Position numbers and translations under genes: made by a program
Shown: one piece after another, positions 31,221-42,700 of the stretch
Layout of the letters: the number at the start of each line of letters is the position of its first letter
How positions within the stretch are numbered: the stretch's first letter is position 1
Origin: Fragilariopsis cylindrus CCMP1102
Lineage: Eukaryota; Bacillariophyta; Bacillariophyceae; Bacillariales; Bacillariaceae
Direction of reading: 5' to 3'
Length of the DNA stretch: 64,000 bases
NCBI GenBank assembly: GCA_900095095.1
Contig: FMBT01000342.1
Location: forward strand, 1-64,000
The notes under the pieces: model-generated
What the model saw: the letters and a program-made list of their open reading frames with translations, nothing else
What the model was told of the DNA's origin: nothing
Database searches by the model: none

Positions 31221-33350
31221 CTAATCGGTAGATTGATGGGCCTCCAGCACTTGGATTGCTTCATCGATCTTATGCTTTAGTGCTTCAGGACTTTCCAAAA
31301 GATGGAGCAATTCTGAGTTGTCCATTTCCAAAAGCATACCAGTAATCTTACCGGCCAATTCAGGTTGGGATTGATGGATAAGAGGGTAAAGACGTTCACC
31401 AATCATATTTTTCTGCATCTCAGGTGAAGCAGATGCGAGAGCACTAGCTGTCAAGGCACCTTCAGGTGCAGGCATTTGTTGGGATGCCTGCGACGGCTGT
31501 TGGGCTGGACCTGGTGGTGCACCAGCATTTCGAGCCTGCTGGTTGAACTTGATTTGTTGATTACCTGCGGGACCTCTACCTTGGACGGCGTTACGGCCTC
31601 TACCAGATTGTGGTCCTCCTCGACCAGCTTGTGGCATTGGACCACCACGTCCTCTGCCTTGCTGCATGACACCGTATGGCATGTAACCACGGCCTCCCGG
31701 TTGACCCATCATTTGCGGGTATGCACCAGGTCGTTGTTGTCCCCCACGGCCTCCTGGTCCCATCATTTGCGGCATAGCCATTGGATAAGCGGGTTGCATA
31801 GCTCCTCCTGGTCCACCACGTTGCATGTACATCGGCATACCGGGGTAACCCATAGGACCTCCCATAGGTCCACGCATCATACCAGGCTGGCCAGGTCCTC
31901 CGGGACCAACATTACGATTAGCATGCTGAGCTTCCAATTGGGCACGACGGACTTCTCTTCTTTGAGCAAGGGCAACAAAGATTGGCTTGTTTGCAATTAG
32001 CTTGCCATTCATCTCGTTCACGGCTCTAGTAGCTTCCTCGGGAGATGAGAAACAGACAAATCCAAATCCACGAGAGCGCCCGTCCTTACCCATGTCTTTC
32101 ATGATACGAGCAGAGGTGATAGTTCCCATGGCAGCGAATTCGTCACGAAGCATATCATCAGTGACAACATCCTCAAGATTCTTCACGTAAAGGTTGACAC
32201 CCTGAAACTTAGAGATACGGTCCATCTTTTCGGCCTCGTGCTTCGAACGCATTTCGCGGTCACGTTCAGCTTTCTTTTGTGCACGACCAACAAACATTTC
32301 GCGTTCTACTTCTTCTCCATCAATTGTATGGGTGTAATTCTTTCCGTTCAATGCTTCGACAGAAGCTGCGGCAGATTCGTGTTCAACGAAGTTCACGAAA
32401 CCAAAACCGAGAGATTCGATCTTTTTATCGTCGGTTTCCTCTTCAGTCTTGGATTCTTCTACTTTTGGTTCATCCGTTTCCTTTCCTTCTGAGGCTTCGG
32501 GAGATTCTTCCGTCTTCTTTTCGGTGGCGTCATCTTCATCTTCCTTCTTTGCGGCAAGTGGTTTCTTCTTGGCGATTCCCATCGATACAGCGGCGCTAGC
32601 AATTTCTCCAAACTGAGCAAATTCTTTGTTCAAGCGCTCGTCATCCCAATCAAGTGGGATGTTCTTGACGTAACAGTTGGTGAAGTCGTCCTGACCTGGA
32701 CGCTGGTTCCGGCCGATGAAATGTCCAACCTGGACTTCTTGTCCATCAATTAACATACCATCTAACTTTTCGATGGCGGCATTTGCAGCCTCTACAGTTT
32801 CGTAGTGAACATAACCATAACCTTTGGAGCCTCCAGTTTCACGATCAGTAACAACCTTACAGGAAAGAATGTTTCCGAAAAGACTGAAGGTATCGTACAG
32901 CTGTTTGTTATCGATCGATTCGTGAAGATTCTTGACGAAGATGTTACCGGCACCAGAACGACGTAAAGATGGATCACGTTGACTCCACATGATACGACAA
33001 GGCTTGCTCTTGATCATAGAAAAATTCATCGTATCTAGGGCACGTTCAGCGTCACTCAACTGATGGTAGTTAACATAGGCATAACCGAGAGAACGACGGG
33101 TGACAGCGTCACGGCATACACGGATCGAGGCAACAGGTCCAACGGCGTTGAAAATCTCAAACAAAAGAGCTTCGTTGGCATCGGTAGCGAGATCACCAAC
33201 GTACAGAGATGCAGAATGGAAGGGAGCTGGTTCACCTCCTCCTCCCATTGAAGGTCCAGGTTGATTGGGCATGGGAGGAGCAGCAACAGTCGAAGTCTCT
33301 GCGACAGGAGCTGGTGCATTTTCAGTCGGATTGGCAGTTGCGGCAGACAT
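31221..33350 (-). CDS. PABPC: Cytoplasmic-type poly(A)-binding protein
   Basis: The 709-residue single-exon protein has four RRMs and a C-terminal MLLE domain, the full PABP layout. RRM1 starts SLYVGDL (48), RRM2 has NIFVKNLHESID (about 136), RRM3 has NCYVKNIPLDWDDE (about 224) and RRM4 has NLYVKNLEDVVTDD (about 390). A Gly/Pro/Met/Gln-rich linker follows, then MIGERLYPLIHQSQ...ITGMLLEMDNSELLHLLE (MLLE, about 640-705). PABP coats mRNA poly(A) tails and contacts translation and deadenylation factors. Unusually, RRM3 is split by about 55 residues of Glu/Lys/Asp-rich sequence between GIAKKKPLAAKK and ESLGFGFVNF. Without that insertion RRM3 is normal. Confidence 0.95.
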   Translation of the reverse strand: MSAATANPTENAPAPVAETSTVAAPPMPNQPGPSMGGGGEPAPFHSASLYVGDLATDANEALLFEIFNAVGPVASIRVCRDAVTRRSLGYAYVNYHQLSDAERALDTMNFSMIKSKPCRIMWSQRDPSLRRSGAGNIFVKNLHESIDNKQLYDTFSLFGNILSCKVVTDRETGGSKGYGYVHYETVEAANAAIEKLDGMLIDGQEVQVGHFIGRNQRPGQDDFTNCYVKNIPLDWDDERLNKEFAQFGEIASAAVSMGIAKKKPLAAKKEDEDDATEKKTEESPEASEGKETDEPKVEESKTEEETDDKKIESLGFGFVNFVEHESAAASVEALNGKNYTHTIDGEEVEREMFVGRAQKKAERDREMRSKHEAEKMDRISKFQGVNLYVKNLEDVVTDDMLRDEFAAMGTITSARIMKDMGKDGRSRGFGFVCFSSPEEATRAVNEMNGKLIANKPIFVALAQRREVRRAQLEAQHANRNVGPGGPGQPGMMRGPMGGPMGYPGMPMYMQRGGPGGAMQPAYPMAMPQMMGPGGRGGQQRPGAYPQMMGQPGGRGYMPYGVMQQGRGRGGPMPQAGRGGPQSGRGRNAVQGRGPAGNQQIKFNQQARNAGAPPGPAQQPSQASQQMPAPEGALTASALASASPEMQKNMIGERLYPLIHQSQPELAGKITGMLLEMDNSELLHLLESPEALKHKIDEAIQVLEAHQSTD

Positions 33351-35447
33351 GATGAGTAGTATTTATTTTTATTTTATTTTTTATGATTTTTTTATATTTT
33401 TATTTTCTTTTTAGTTCGTTGTTTGGTGAAGTATGTTTAAAAGAAAGAAGAAAAAAGTAAAACAAGAACAGGTAAGAAAATATTTTATTTGTCTCATTTT
33501 TTAAAAACATTATCGAGAGATTCCAGATTCCGTCTAAAATATAGTGAATTTTAGCGGTTTGAACGGAATGAATCTAATAGGCAGTAGTAGGTACAGTCTC
33601 GGTTGTCAATTTAAACAAAGTAATCTGTTGGTATCGTCGTCGTCGAACAGAACAAATAGCAAACATGCTATTGAATTTTGCAAAGGAAAATACATCCAAC
33701 TCATATCATACTAGCCCAAAAAGAAGAAATAAGCCTGTCTTTCAATCTGAACTTTACTCTCTACACGTACTTTTTTCTAGTCCTCTTATTCTCTGTTGGA
33801 AATTAGAAGGCTTTTTTTTTAAATTTGTGGTGGTTTCGTTGAAAAGTGAAGCTCTTAAAAAAAAATTTAAAAATCGTTATTTTTTCTCGAACCTCTCTCC
33901 AGCCACACACTTTTTGTGGCCTCAATGGAAATCGCTGCCTGTTATCGAATTTCATGCCACGTGGAGCGAAGCTGTGCGATTCCTGTCACTAGTGACTCGT
34001 GTCTAACTCTCACATCGCTATCGTGTACCACGGCGACTGGACACTAAGAAAGAGAATGCAAATACAGCAATCATCAGCTACAGCAGCATCAGTGTTAAGG
34101 ATACTTAAGTTATATTATCAATCATCATCATAATATTATTATTATGGATGGATCTCTGTTGGTTTGATAATTAATTGTAATAATTATGAAGAGAATTTCC
34201 TAAGAGTAGTGGACAGGATTAATTGCATGTAAACTGATTTAGTTGTCACAATATGCTGTTGTTTTTATCATGCCCATTCAACAATGCATGAGTTTTGCAT
34301 TCAATTTAAATCCTTTTCTTTTTCTAATCATAAAATGAACATATGCAGTTCCGTCTCGATGTGGGTTTTTGTTACAATTTCAATCGCTCATGCATGGTAA
34401 CAACATACCAAGAGGAAGAAAATTATCCCAATATGTGTACACACTTACTCAGAATTATCTCCATCGCCATGACAAAAAGAATCACAACTGTATCTCCATC
34501 TTAATGATGATAGGTGGTGTGGTATATATATATGTTAGAAATACCATATTTTTTTGCTTGTTATTACAGCTTGCTTGCTCAAAAAGACACATCACCTGTC
34601 TCAGCAATAGCCCCTGCTTTGAGTTCAAAATCTTTAAGATCTGGAATCACATTTTCCCCAGACCTGAAGTATAATATTTACCACCTACCTGGTCATACAT
34701 TAGTGTGAGTGACTCATGGTGTCTTACTTTTTGATACCATCACACTCACACTTAAAGGATAGAAAACATAGTCACTATTATTAAAACCCTTCTTTTGTAT
34801 TACATATGCTGCTAATCATTACAAATAAAGTATTAAGCTTACTAACTAATGACCAAAAAATCTAGGAAGTAGCACAATTTGCACTTGTAAGTAATTATTG
34901 ATGAATAGGTATTAGAGATTACACTGTGTATGGGGTAAGACTGCAGCTGTTGGTCAATATTCTGAAATGACAAACAGAGAGTAGTTGCCAGTAGCTAGGT
35001 TTTTTCTACTTAAAGAATGAAGTCCGCAAATTTAACACAATTAAGTACCTTCATTGAATCACACTTGTTTCTAGACAAACTTTTTTGAAAATGAATCAAG
35101 TTTATGAAAAGAGCTGCAAAGACAAATACATCTTGACTATTGAATAGTTTAGATCCATTATCACTGAAAAATATTCTAAATTTCTTCCTATTGTTATTAT
35201 TATGTCGCATTCTTCGACTTTTCATACCTTCCCAGTTCAGTATCACATAGGATTAGAATCAGATTCTGAATGAATAGAATAAAGAATTACCACTCTTCTT
35301 CTTTTTCGGATTTTTCAAACCATCGCAACATTTTCCTAAAGTCACAAAGCAATAGAATGTATATATCTCAGCGCTTTATCACTGTTTCTGATTGTACTTT
35401 TTTTATTCTACTCGTACCATCAATGACGGAAATTTAGGATTAAAAAA
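33351..35447. other. 2.1-kb spacer without a recognised gene
   Basis: AT-rich DNA. The first part is the presumed PABP promoter and 5' UTR. An imperfect inverted repeat with 10-bp arms (AGTGTGAGTG at 34702 and CACTCACACT at 34743) is the only structure noted. Open frames of up to 113 codons show no domains. Confidence 0.4.
34702..34752. repeat. Inverted repeat with 10-bp arms
   Basis: Arms AGTGTGAGTG and CACTCACACT are perfect complements. Inner segments ATGGT and ACCAT also pair, giving a stem-loop of about 51 bp. Confidence 0.7.
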
Positions 35448-36572
35448 TCAAATTGAAACAACCTGAAACATCCCTCTTGAAGACATGGTCTCCCCTTCGT
35501 GTAGATCAGATATTTCCCCATCATCTGCTTCGTGGTTTTTGGCTTTTAGTCTTTCAATTCGAGTTGAATGCTTCAGTTTCGGAAGACAGCATTTTTTATA
35601 TCTCAAGCCACTTCCGCATGGACAAGGAGCGCTTCTTTTTATATTCTTTTTTGTATTGATTTCTGCGTCCGTCTCCTCGGATTCATTAAGAGATAATTTC
35701 GACAGAGAAGATTCAACTTCAGACTTGGTAGATGATGTACTGTTGTGTTGTTTGACTTGTGTAGCATTGTGATCGTTTATCGTTAGTGGATTATTGTCTG
35801 CTCCTGCAACCAGCATTCGTGATGGTTTTGGTGGACAAGTATTATTACGAACAGAATTGTAATGTTCATTACCATGGTAGCTAACGTGAAGATCGGGTCC
35901 TTTTGAGATCGATCCGCCATGATCTATTGTAAATGCCGCAAGCGTCTCTGAGTACACTGTAATCTTTCGTCTATGAATCGAATCATTGAGTTTTTACGAA
36001 TCGGTTAGTCTCATTATCACTATCGCATGGTAACTTTAAATCATAGTTGTATATTTTAAATGTATTTGTACTTACTGATAGAGACGGGCAGCTGCTACAA
36101 CTTCTAAATTGCCACCCCATTCTCCTTCTTGTCTCATACTTTCTATATAATGATCAAAATCTCTAGCGTCTTCTTCTTGTTGTTCATCGTCATCCTCGTC
36201 TTCAAAAACCAGGAATACAATGAAGTCTGCTTCATTCTTTTCCATGTAATCACAAACAGTCTCTCTTACATCCGAATGGCGATTTCCGTAATCTCCATAT
36301 AATTGATCCGAAAGAGATCGAAATAAACAGTTACCGTCGGCTGACATGTCTATGATTACAAGATTCTCCGCATCCAAGTTTTTCTGTAATTTTTCATAAT
36401 TCTCGTCGTCGAAAACATGATAATCGATCTTGTTTTTGGTGCTATTATTGCGCTTACTACGACGTCCAAACGAAGAAGGTTGCTCTTCGCCTTCGTCCAC
36501 ACTTTGATATGCCTGTTTCGCTCCTCGTTTCGTATTCTTATTACGTTTTTTGCTCTTTGCATTTTTAGCCAT
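35448..36572 (-). CDS. OTU-family cysteine protease with a SEC-C zinc motif
   Basis: Exon 1 (36572-36076) has a basic N-terminus and the OTU core SADGNCLFRSLSDQLYG, with catalytic Asp and Cys. The HSDVRETVCDYM helix and the WGGNLEVVAAARLYQ block follow. The donor GTAAGT and an acceptor ending TTCATAG define an intron at 36075-35971. Exon 2 (35970-35448) joins in frame as RKITVYSETLAAFTIDHGG and supplies the catalytic His in VSYHGNEHYNSVR. Joined length is 1020 nt, 339 residues. The C-terminal part carries CPCGSGLRYKKCC, a SEC-C zinc-binding motif. OTU enzymes remove ubiquitin. A CAG/GTTGTT near the stop could be another donor, so the extreme C-terminus is less certain. Confidence 0.85.
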
Positions 36573-36896
36573 TTTCTTCTTTTTCTATTAGATTGGTTCT
36601 GAGTATGGTGGTGGACGTTTCGTCGTGCCTCTTTGAGGTGCCGCAACTTCGTGCACTTGTGGTGGCCTTAGCAGTCACTCATGATCGGGAGTATAAATTA
36701 AATATTTATATTATTATTACTATTGTTATGGTGGTTGACGTTGGATTGGATTGTTGGATTGATTTGTAGAATAAAGAAATGATCTAGTGTTCTTTTGACT
36801 TCCTACTTGATACTACTGCAATGATTTCGAACTATCATACGACTAACTTAAAAATTTCCGAAATTACACCCCGAATTACTACCGGTCCGTAGCTGG
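36573..36896. other. Spacer between the OTU gene start and the 5' LTR
   Basis: This is the presumed OTU promoter. A copia element is inserted about 324 bp upstream of the OTU start codon, so it may have displaced upstream regulatory DNA. Nothing else is seen. Confidence 0.4.
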
Positions 36897-37024
36897 TGAA
36901 ATAATGGGAGTGTTGACGGACAGACCACTGTAGAATATTAACCACGTAATCTAAATCATAATCTAAATCATAATTTAAAATATTATTCACTAACTAGTAG
37001 AACGACCATGTCGTACTATTTTCA
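36897..37024 (+). repeat. 5' LTR, with adjacent primer-binding site
   Basis: The 128-bp LTR begins TGAAATAATGGGAGTGTTGA and ends CTATTTTCA. Directly after it, GTTTATCAGACCC (37025-37037) resembles the TATCAGA core of the initiator-tRNA-Met primer site used by copia elements. Confidence 0.9.
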
Positions 37025-38115
37025 GTTTATCAGACCCATATAGTACTCTAACCATGCTAAGATTGCATAGGTAGTCTCTAATAAGGATGATGTAAGCTTT
37101 GATTGATCGTTTTGATCAACAAACGGATGAGATAATTCATTTTGAATGAATTCCGTAAAAGCGAGTCGTATCGATTTTGCGATAAAATATAAACAGTATA
37201 TTCACGATAAAGTGATGATACAATACCAACACCAATCATATGAATCGTTCCGCATTCATGGTGTTGTGCTAAGGCTATACCTAATAGCTAAATACAATAC
37301 AAGGTTCTGCTTCGAAACCAGATACCATGGTCATAAATAAAAGAAAAAGTATTTTGAAAATCAATCTAAAATAGAGCTAAAATAGACTCAATTTAAGCAC
37401 TATCTTATACTTTCGTGACAGGCTTGCGCATTAAATCGTTCAGCCATACACAAAGCTCAATACAAACCAAAGGGCATATCAATGAAAAATTCACTCGTAA
37501 GCCATACTTACTGATGTGTATCAACAAACAGTAACCTCAACTGACAAAATTAAGTCGCGTCTAGGGAAAATTTGACACTCCTAAGCGTATTGAAGTTCAA
37601 AAAATAGAATCGAAATTAAAGATACCACTTGATGTTACGCGTAATTGAAGTCATGATTTGATTTCGCGGGACTTCTAAGGGGTGGAATGTGGCAGGCGCG
37701 TACTAGCTTGTACTCCGCAGGACGAAAATTTCAATATTCATGTATGTGCCCTGATACTAAACTGCGAATTGATACAGCTGAAAATCAATCCCGATTAATC
37801 ATTCGCGCGTTGGGCACTATTAACACACTAACACTCCTAATAATTGAGTGACTCCGTCCAAAACTAACGAAAAATACAATGAATTTACTTAGGCTGAAAA
37901 CTGTGCTGTAGAATTCTACAGCATTTGTACTAAGTAAATTAGAGCGAAAAACGAGAAAGCGAAATAACTGAAAATACAACCCAAAATAAAGGTTCAGTTT
38001 TCTTCACTTTTCTTCACTCACTTTTCGAAACTTGTGGATAAACAAACACGTAATAAGTTTTGTAGAAGATATTAAAACTACAAGTTAGTTTCAATAATAA
38101 CCATTAAACAACACA

Positions 38116-39609
38116 ATGGACAATGCAGCAATGAGGGGCCTATTCGGTCGGCTTGGCTTATCACCCCAAGCAGCACACTTCATGGTGCATGATCAATCGA
38201 TCAATAGTTTAACTATACTAAAACGACTAACTGATGACTCTATTAAGGAGTTATGTCGTGTCTGTCGCAAGCCTGGTGGGATGATCGTTCATCCTAACGC
38301 AGGAGCCCCAGTCGCAGGTGGTGCAGCTGGTGCAGTTTACCCAGCTATGTATCCAAATCCTGGAATTGCTATTGCAGCTTTACATGCTGACAATATTAAG
38401 CTAGCCTCGTTCTATATTCGCACATGTGCGAATGTATCTAGAACTTGTGCTTTTGCTGATGTTACCCTTGGTAGCATCGAGACTATGCGAGACTATAAGA
38501 TAGAAATCGAAGCACAAGTCAACTTAAAGATTTCCGAAGCACCTAAGATCAATGCGAACAAAGTATTTGAATTCTTTACAGAGTTTGGCGAGTTCACACT
38601 TGATATGGTGGGTAGTGTATCGAAAATTCCTCTCTCTTATGTCTATCGTGAGAATGAAGGACCACTACCTGAGGCGTTGGAGCCCACTTTTGGAACTGTC
38701 GGAAGTACGTTTGCGTCATTTAACCATGAACTGGTTGCGCGTGCACCAATCTTCCTTCCTGGAACAACGACATACACCCATTACTACACGCTCGATCGTG
38801 TTGTTATTTGGAAGATTTTGTATGAGATTTGCTATGGTACTCCGTACTATACGTACATCAAAGCTCATCAGCAGTCACGAGATGGTCGTGCTGCCTACTT
38901 TGCATTATATACAGCATTGTTAGGAACCCAAGCCGTTGCGAATTATGCATCTAAGGCTGAAAATAAGTTACAAACTATGACACTTGATGGTGGCAATAAG
39001 CGTAACTGGGGATTCGAGAAATATGTCTTAGCTCATATGGATCAACATACCATACTTGAGCATCTTAAGGTAATGAGCAATCATAGAGGCATCGATGAAA
39101 CATCGAAGATCCGTCTCTTTAGTCTTGGAATTACTGATCCCGGCTTGGATACAGTCAAGGCTACAGTAAGTGCAAATCCAGCACTAGACACTTTCGATAA
39201 GGTTGTCGGTACATACCGAACCTTCATTGAGTCAAAGAAACAACATACTAAAGAACAAAAGAGTAATGTTAATGTTTCTTCTGCGTCCTCGTCTCGCAAT
39301 GGCGGAGGTAATCGCACGCGTCAAGGTGACAAAACCGGTGGTGAAGAGGATGGTTACGATCCTTCAGCCAATTATGATTCTTCTAAGATCGATAATGGTA
39401 GGTATTATACCACCGTCGAATGGAATGGTTTGAAAAAGAACCAACGCAACTACTTGCGTAAGAATAGTAGACGCAATACCAAAAAGGGTAGCCCTCACAA
39501 GGCAAATGTCAGCCAAGTTAAAACTGCTGTCATGAAAAATAAGAAGACTCTAAACAAAATGAAGTCTAAAATCGAGTTGAGCATTTATCTGATACTGACG
39601 ACGATATGA
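38116..39609 (+). CDS. gag: Retrotransposon Gag
   Basis: The 497-residue protein begins MDNAAMRGLFGRLGLSPQAA and has the LTDDSIKELCRVCRKPGG segment that I recall from diatom copia Gag proteins. It lacks a CCHC zinc knuckle. The basic C-terminal half includes NQRNYLRKNSRRNTKKG. The frame ends in SIYLILTTI, but shifting back one base at about 39578 opens an acidic then basic tail (LSDTDDDMMIDD...KVPRKKR) that ends at the TGA at 39699-39701. That tail is in the pol frame. So either one base has been lost here or a -1 frameshift is used. The relic at 56.6 kb is related. Confidence 0.85.
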   Translation: MDNAAMRGLFGRLGLSPQAAHFMVHDQSINSLTILKRLTDDSIKELCRVCRKPGGMIVHPNAGAPVAGGAAGAVYPAMYPNPGIAIAALHADNIKLASFYIRTCANVSRTCAFADVTLGSIETMRDYKIEIEAQVNLKISEAPKINANKVFEFFTEFGEFTLDMVGSVSKIPLSYVYRENEGPLPEALEPTFGTVGSTFASFNHELVARAPIFLPGTTTYTHYYTLDRVVIWKILYEICYGTPYYTYIKAHQQSRDGRAAYFALYTALLGTQAVANYASKAENKLQTMTLDGGNKRNWGFEKYVLAHMDQHTILEHLKVMSNHRGIDETSKIRLFSLGITDPGLDTVKATVSANPALDTFDKVVGTYRTFIESKKQHTKEQKSNVNVSSASSSRNGGGNRTRQGDKTGGEEDGYDPSANYDSSKIDNGRYYTTVEWNGLKKNQRNYLRKNSRRNTKKGSPHKANVSQVKTAVMKNKKTLNKMKSKIELSIYLILTTI

Positions 39610-39713
39610 TGATTGATGACACCGATTCTGATGATGGACCGGTGAAGAAGAAGAAATCTAAGAAATCATCAAGCCTCAAAGTACCTCGTAAGAAACGCTG
39701 AGTCCGTTATCTT

Positions 39714-42700
39714 ATGCCTGTACATGTGACAATATCTTCTATAATGGATATTGAGAATGGAGAATCTTATATTGATCTCGATTCGCACGCCGACACATGT
39801 GTGTTAGGCTGTAATGCTTTAAAAGTAGAAACCCCATATCCGGAAAGAACAGCAATAGTATCATTTGCTGATCCTTCCGTGGGTACTGTAACGACACCAA
39901 TACTTAGTGGAGCATTTTTATATACACACTATACTGGTTCTCAATACATATTAGTAATACACCAAGCTATTTATCTAGAAAATATGAAACACTCCTTACT
40001 TTGTCCAATGCAAGTCCGTGAGAATGATATCATACTCAATGAACACCCAAAGAGTATGACTGAAAATCCGACTAGCGAAACACATGCAATGTCTGGAGTA
40101 ACTGACACAAATGAATTGTTACGAATACCACTTCTAATAAGAGGTGTAACTTCCACATTTCATGTTAGTAAACCAACGTTAAAACAATACGAATTATTGC
40201 CACGTTTAACCTTGACTAGTGCAGATCTCACTTGGGATCCACAGACTAAGGAATATGAACTGGCTGAAGCTGCGATGCTTGATAACTATGGCGAATTAAA
40301 AGAGCCAGGGGACAGACCTGATAGATTTGTCATTAAATCCATAAGTGAAATCCCAATAACAACGAAACTATCAGTAGCTGCATTGAATTCTCTATCAAGG
40401 AATGATCGCGCCACCTCTCAAGGTGAAGCAATACTGAACAGTATAGATCCTTTGTTAAATGAAGATGTATTTGCTGATCTATTAAAAGAAAATAGGAATC
40501 TTTCTGCTACTTCAACGTCAAATCGACAAGGCTTATCAGCTGAAAAGTTAGCATCGACATGGAAGATACCACTAAGACAAGCACAAAACACGCTGCGAGT
40601 CACAACACAAAGAGGTGTGAGGCATATTGCCAACCCTGCTATTAGCAGAAGGTTCAGGACAAATGACAGAATGTTAAGGTATAGAAGAATACCACATACT
40701 GTTTTCACTGACACATTAAAATCAACAGTAAAATCTAAAAGACAAAATCAATATGCTCAGATGTACAGTACTGACTTCGGTTATACTCGTGCTTATCCAA
40801 TAAGAAAGGAATCTGAAGCACATCACACTTTATCGAAATTCTTTAAAGACATAGGCGTCCCTGACGTCATTGTGATGGATGGAGCAAAAGCTCAAATACA
40901 TGGTAACTTCAGACGCAAATGCACTGAGGCTGACTGTAAAACAAAACAAACAGAACCGTATACACCATTCTCTAATTCTGCGGAAGCAGCTATAAGAGAG
41001 GTAAAGAAATCGTCTGGAAGAAAGATGATGGAAACCCAATGTCCTAAGCGTATATGGGATGATTGTATTGAATTAGAATCATTCATTAAATCACATACTG
41101 CAATAGACATTTGGCAATTGGAAGGTCAAGTACCCCAAACACGTATGACAGGTCAAACAGCTGACATATCCCAATTCTTCGAATTAGGTTGGTATGATTG
41201 GTGCCTGTATCATGACTCAGCGATATCATTTCCTGAGGACAAATTAGTATTAGGTCGCTGGCTTGGACCATCTATCGATATTGGCCCTGCCATGACTGGT
41301 AAAATACTAAAAGAAAATGGAAACACTCGGCATGTGTCTACTTATAGACCATTGACAAAAGATGAGTACCATGATCCTGTGAAAATAGAACAGATGAAAC
41401 AATATACAATACAAATCCATGAGGCTCTAGGACCAGCTGCAAAAGAATCAGATTTCGAAGATGAATTTGAAGAATTTGTAACTCCTATTAATAAACCTTA
41501 TAAGGATAAAGATACGAAACCCTTTGAAGTACAAGATAGGGATGAGTATCAAGACTTCGATGCATATATAGGTGCAGAAGTTCTACTCCCACATGAAGAC
41601 TCGATGCGCACAGCTAGAGTTAGGGAAAGAAAAAGAGAAGCTGATGGCTCACTTAAGGGGACATCTCATATAGATGTTATGTTCGATACTAGAGCATACA
41701 TTCTAGAATTCCCTGATGGTGCTGAAGCTGAATATACTGCAAACATTATAGCAGAAAATATGTATGCACAGTGTAATGCTGATGGAGAACAATATCTATT
41801 GTTGAAATCAATCTGTGACCATAAGAAAGATGGCCATGCTGTCGAAAAGGCTGACGCCTATATAACAGTTAACAACCGAAAATCCCTGCGCAAGACCACC
41901 AAAGGATGGCTACTTTGTGTAGAATGGAAAGATGGTACAACAACTTGGGAAAAGCTTGCTAACCTAAAGGAATCAAACCCTGTAGAGGTTGCAGAATACG
42001 CTTTATCAGTTGGTATAGATGATGAACCTGCCTTCAAGTGGTGGGTACCATATACTCTAAACAAAAGAGATCGTATAATACTAGCAGTTAATTCTCGATA
42101 CCACAAGAGAACACACAAGTTTGGGTTCGAAATACCTAAGACAGTGCAAGATGCTTTCCTATTAGATGATAAAAATGATAATGATCTATGGGCTAAGGCA
42201 ATAAAGAAAGAAATGGGTAAAGTGCGTATAGCATTTGACATAAAACCACATGGTGAAAAAGCGCCTGTTGGATTTACCCATATTGGATGCCATATTATCT
42301 TTGATGTTAAGATGGAGAATTTCCAAAGAAAAGCTAGAATGGTTGGCAATGGTAATGAAACCGGAACCCCAGCTAGTTTAACATATGCTTCTGTTGTATC
42401 GCGTGAATCCGTACGGATTGCTTTAACAATAGCTGCTTTAAATGGATTAGAAGTGAAAACTTCAGATATTGAAAATGCGTACCTAACTGCACCAACAACT
42501 GAGAAGCTGTTTACAGTTCTTGGTGATGAATTTGGTGAAGATAAGGGCAAAGTAGGTGTTATCGTAAGAGCACTGTATGGCACTAAGAGTGCTGGAGCAG
42601 CATTTAGGAATCATTTAGCAGATTGTATGCTCAATATGGGCTACGATTCTTGCAAGGCTGATCCTGATGTATGGCTCAAACAATGTATTAGACCTGATGG

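Noticed and set aside
33665-34006. A 113-codon frame downstream of a CAAACATG start
   Set aside because: Composition matches translated AT-rich spacer, and no domain or splice continuation is seen.
34369-34708. Overlapping frames with hydrophobic stretches
   Set aside because: Hydrophobicity follows from T-rich DNA, and nothing supports a gene.
41858-42583. A 241-codon leftward frame inside pol
   Set aside because: Pol has clear catalytic motifs on the other strand; the reverse frame shows none.
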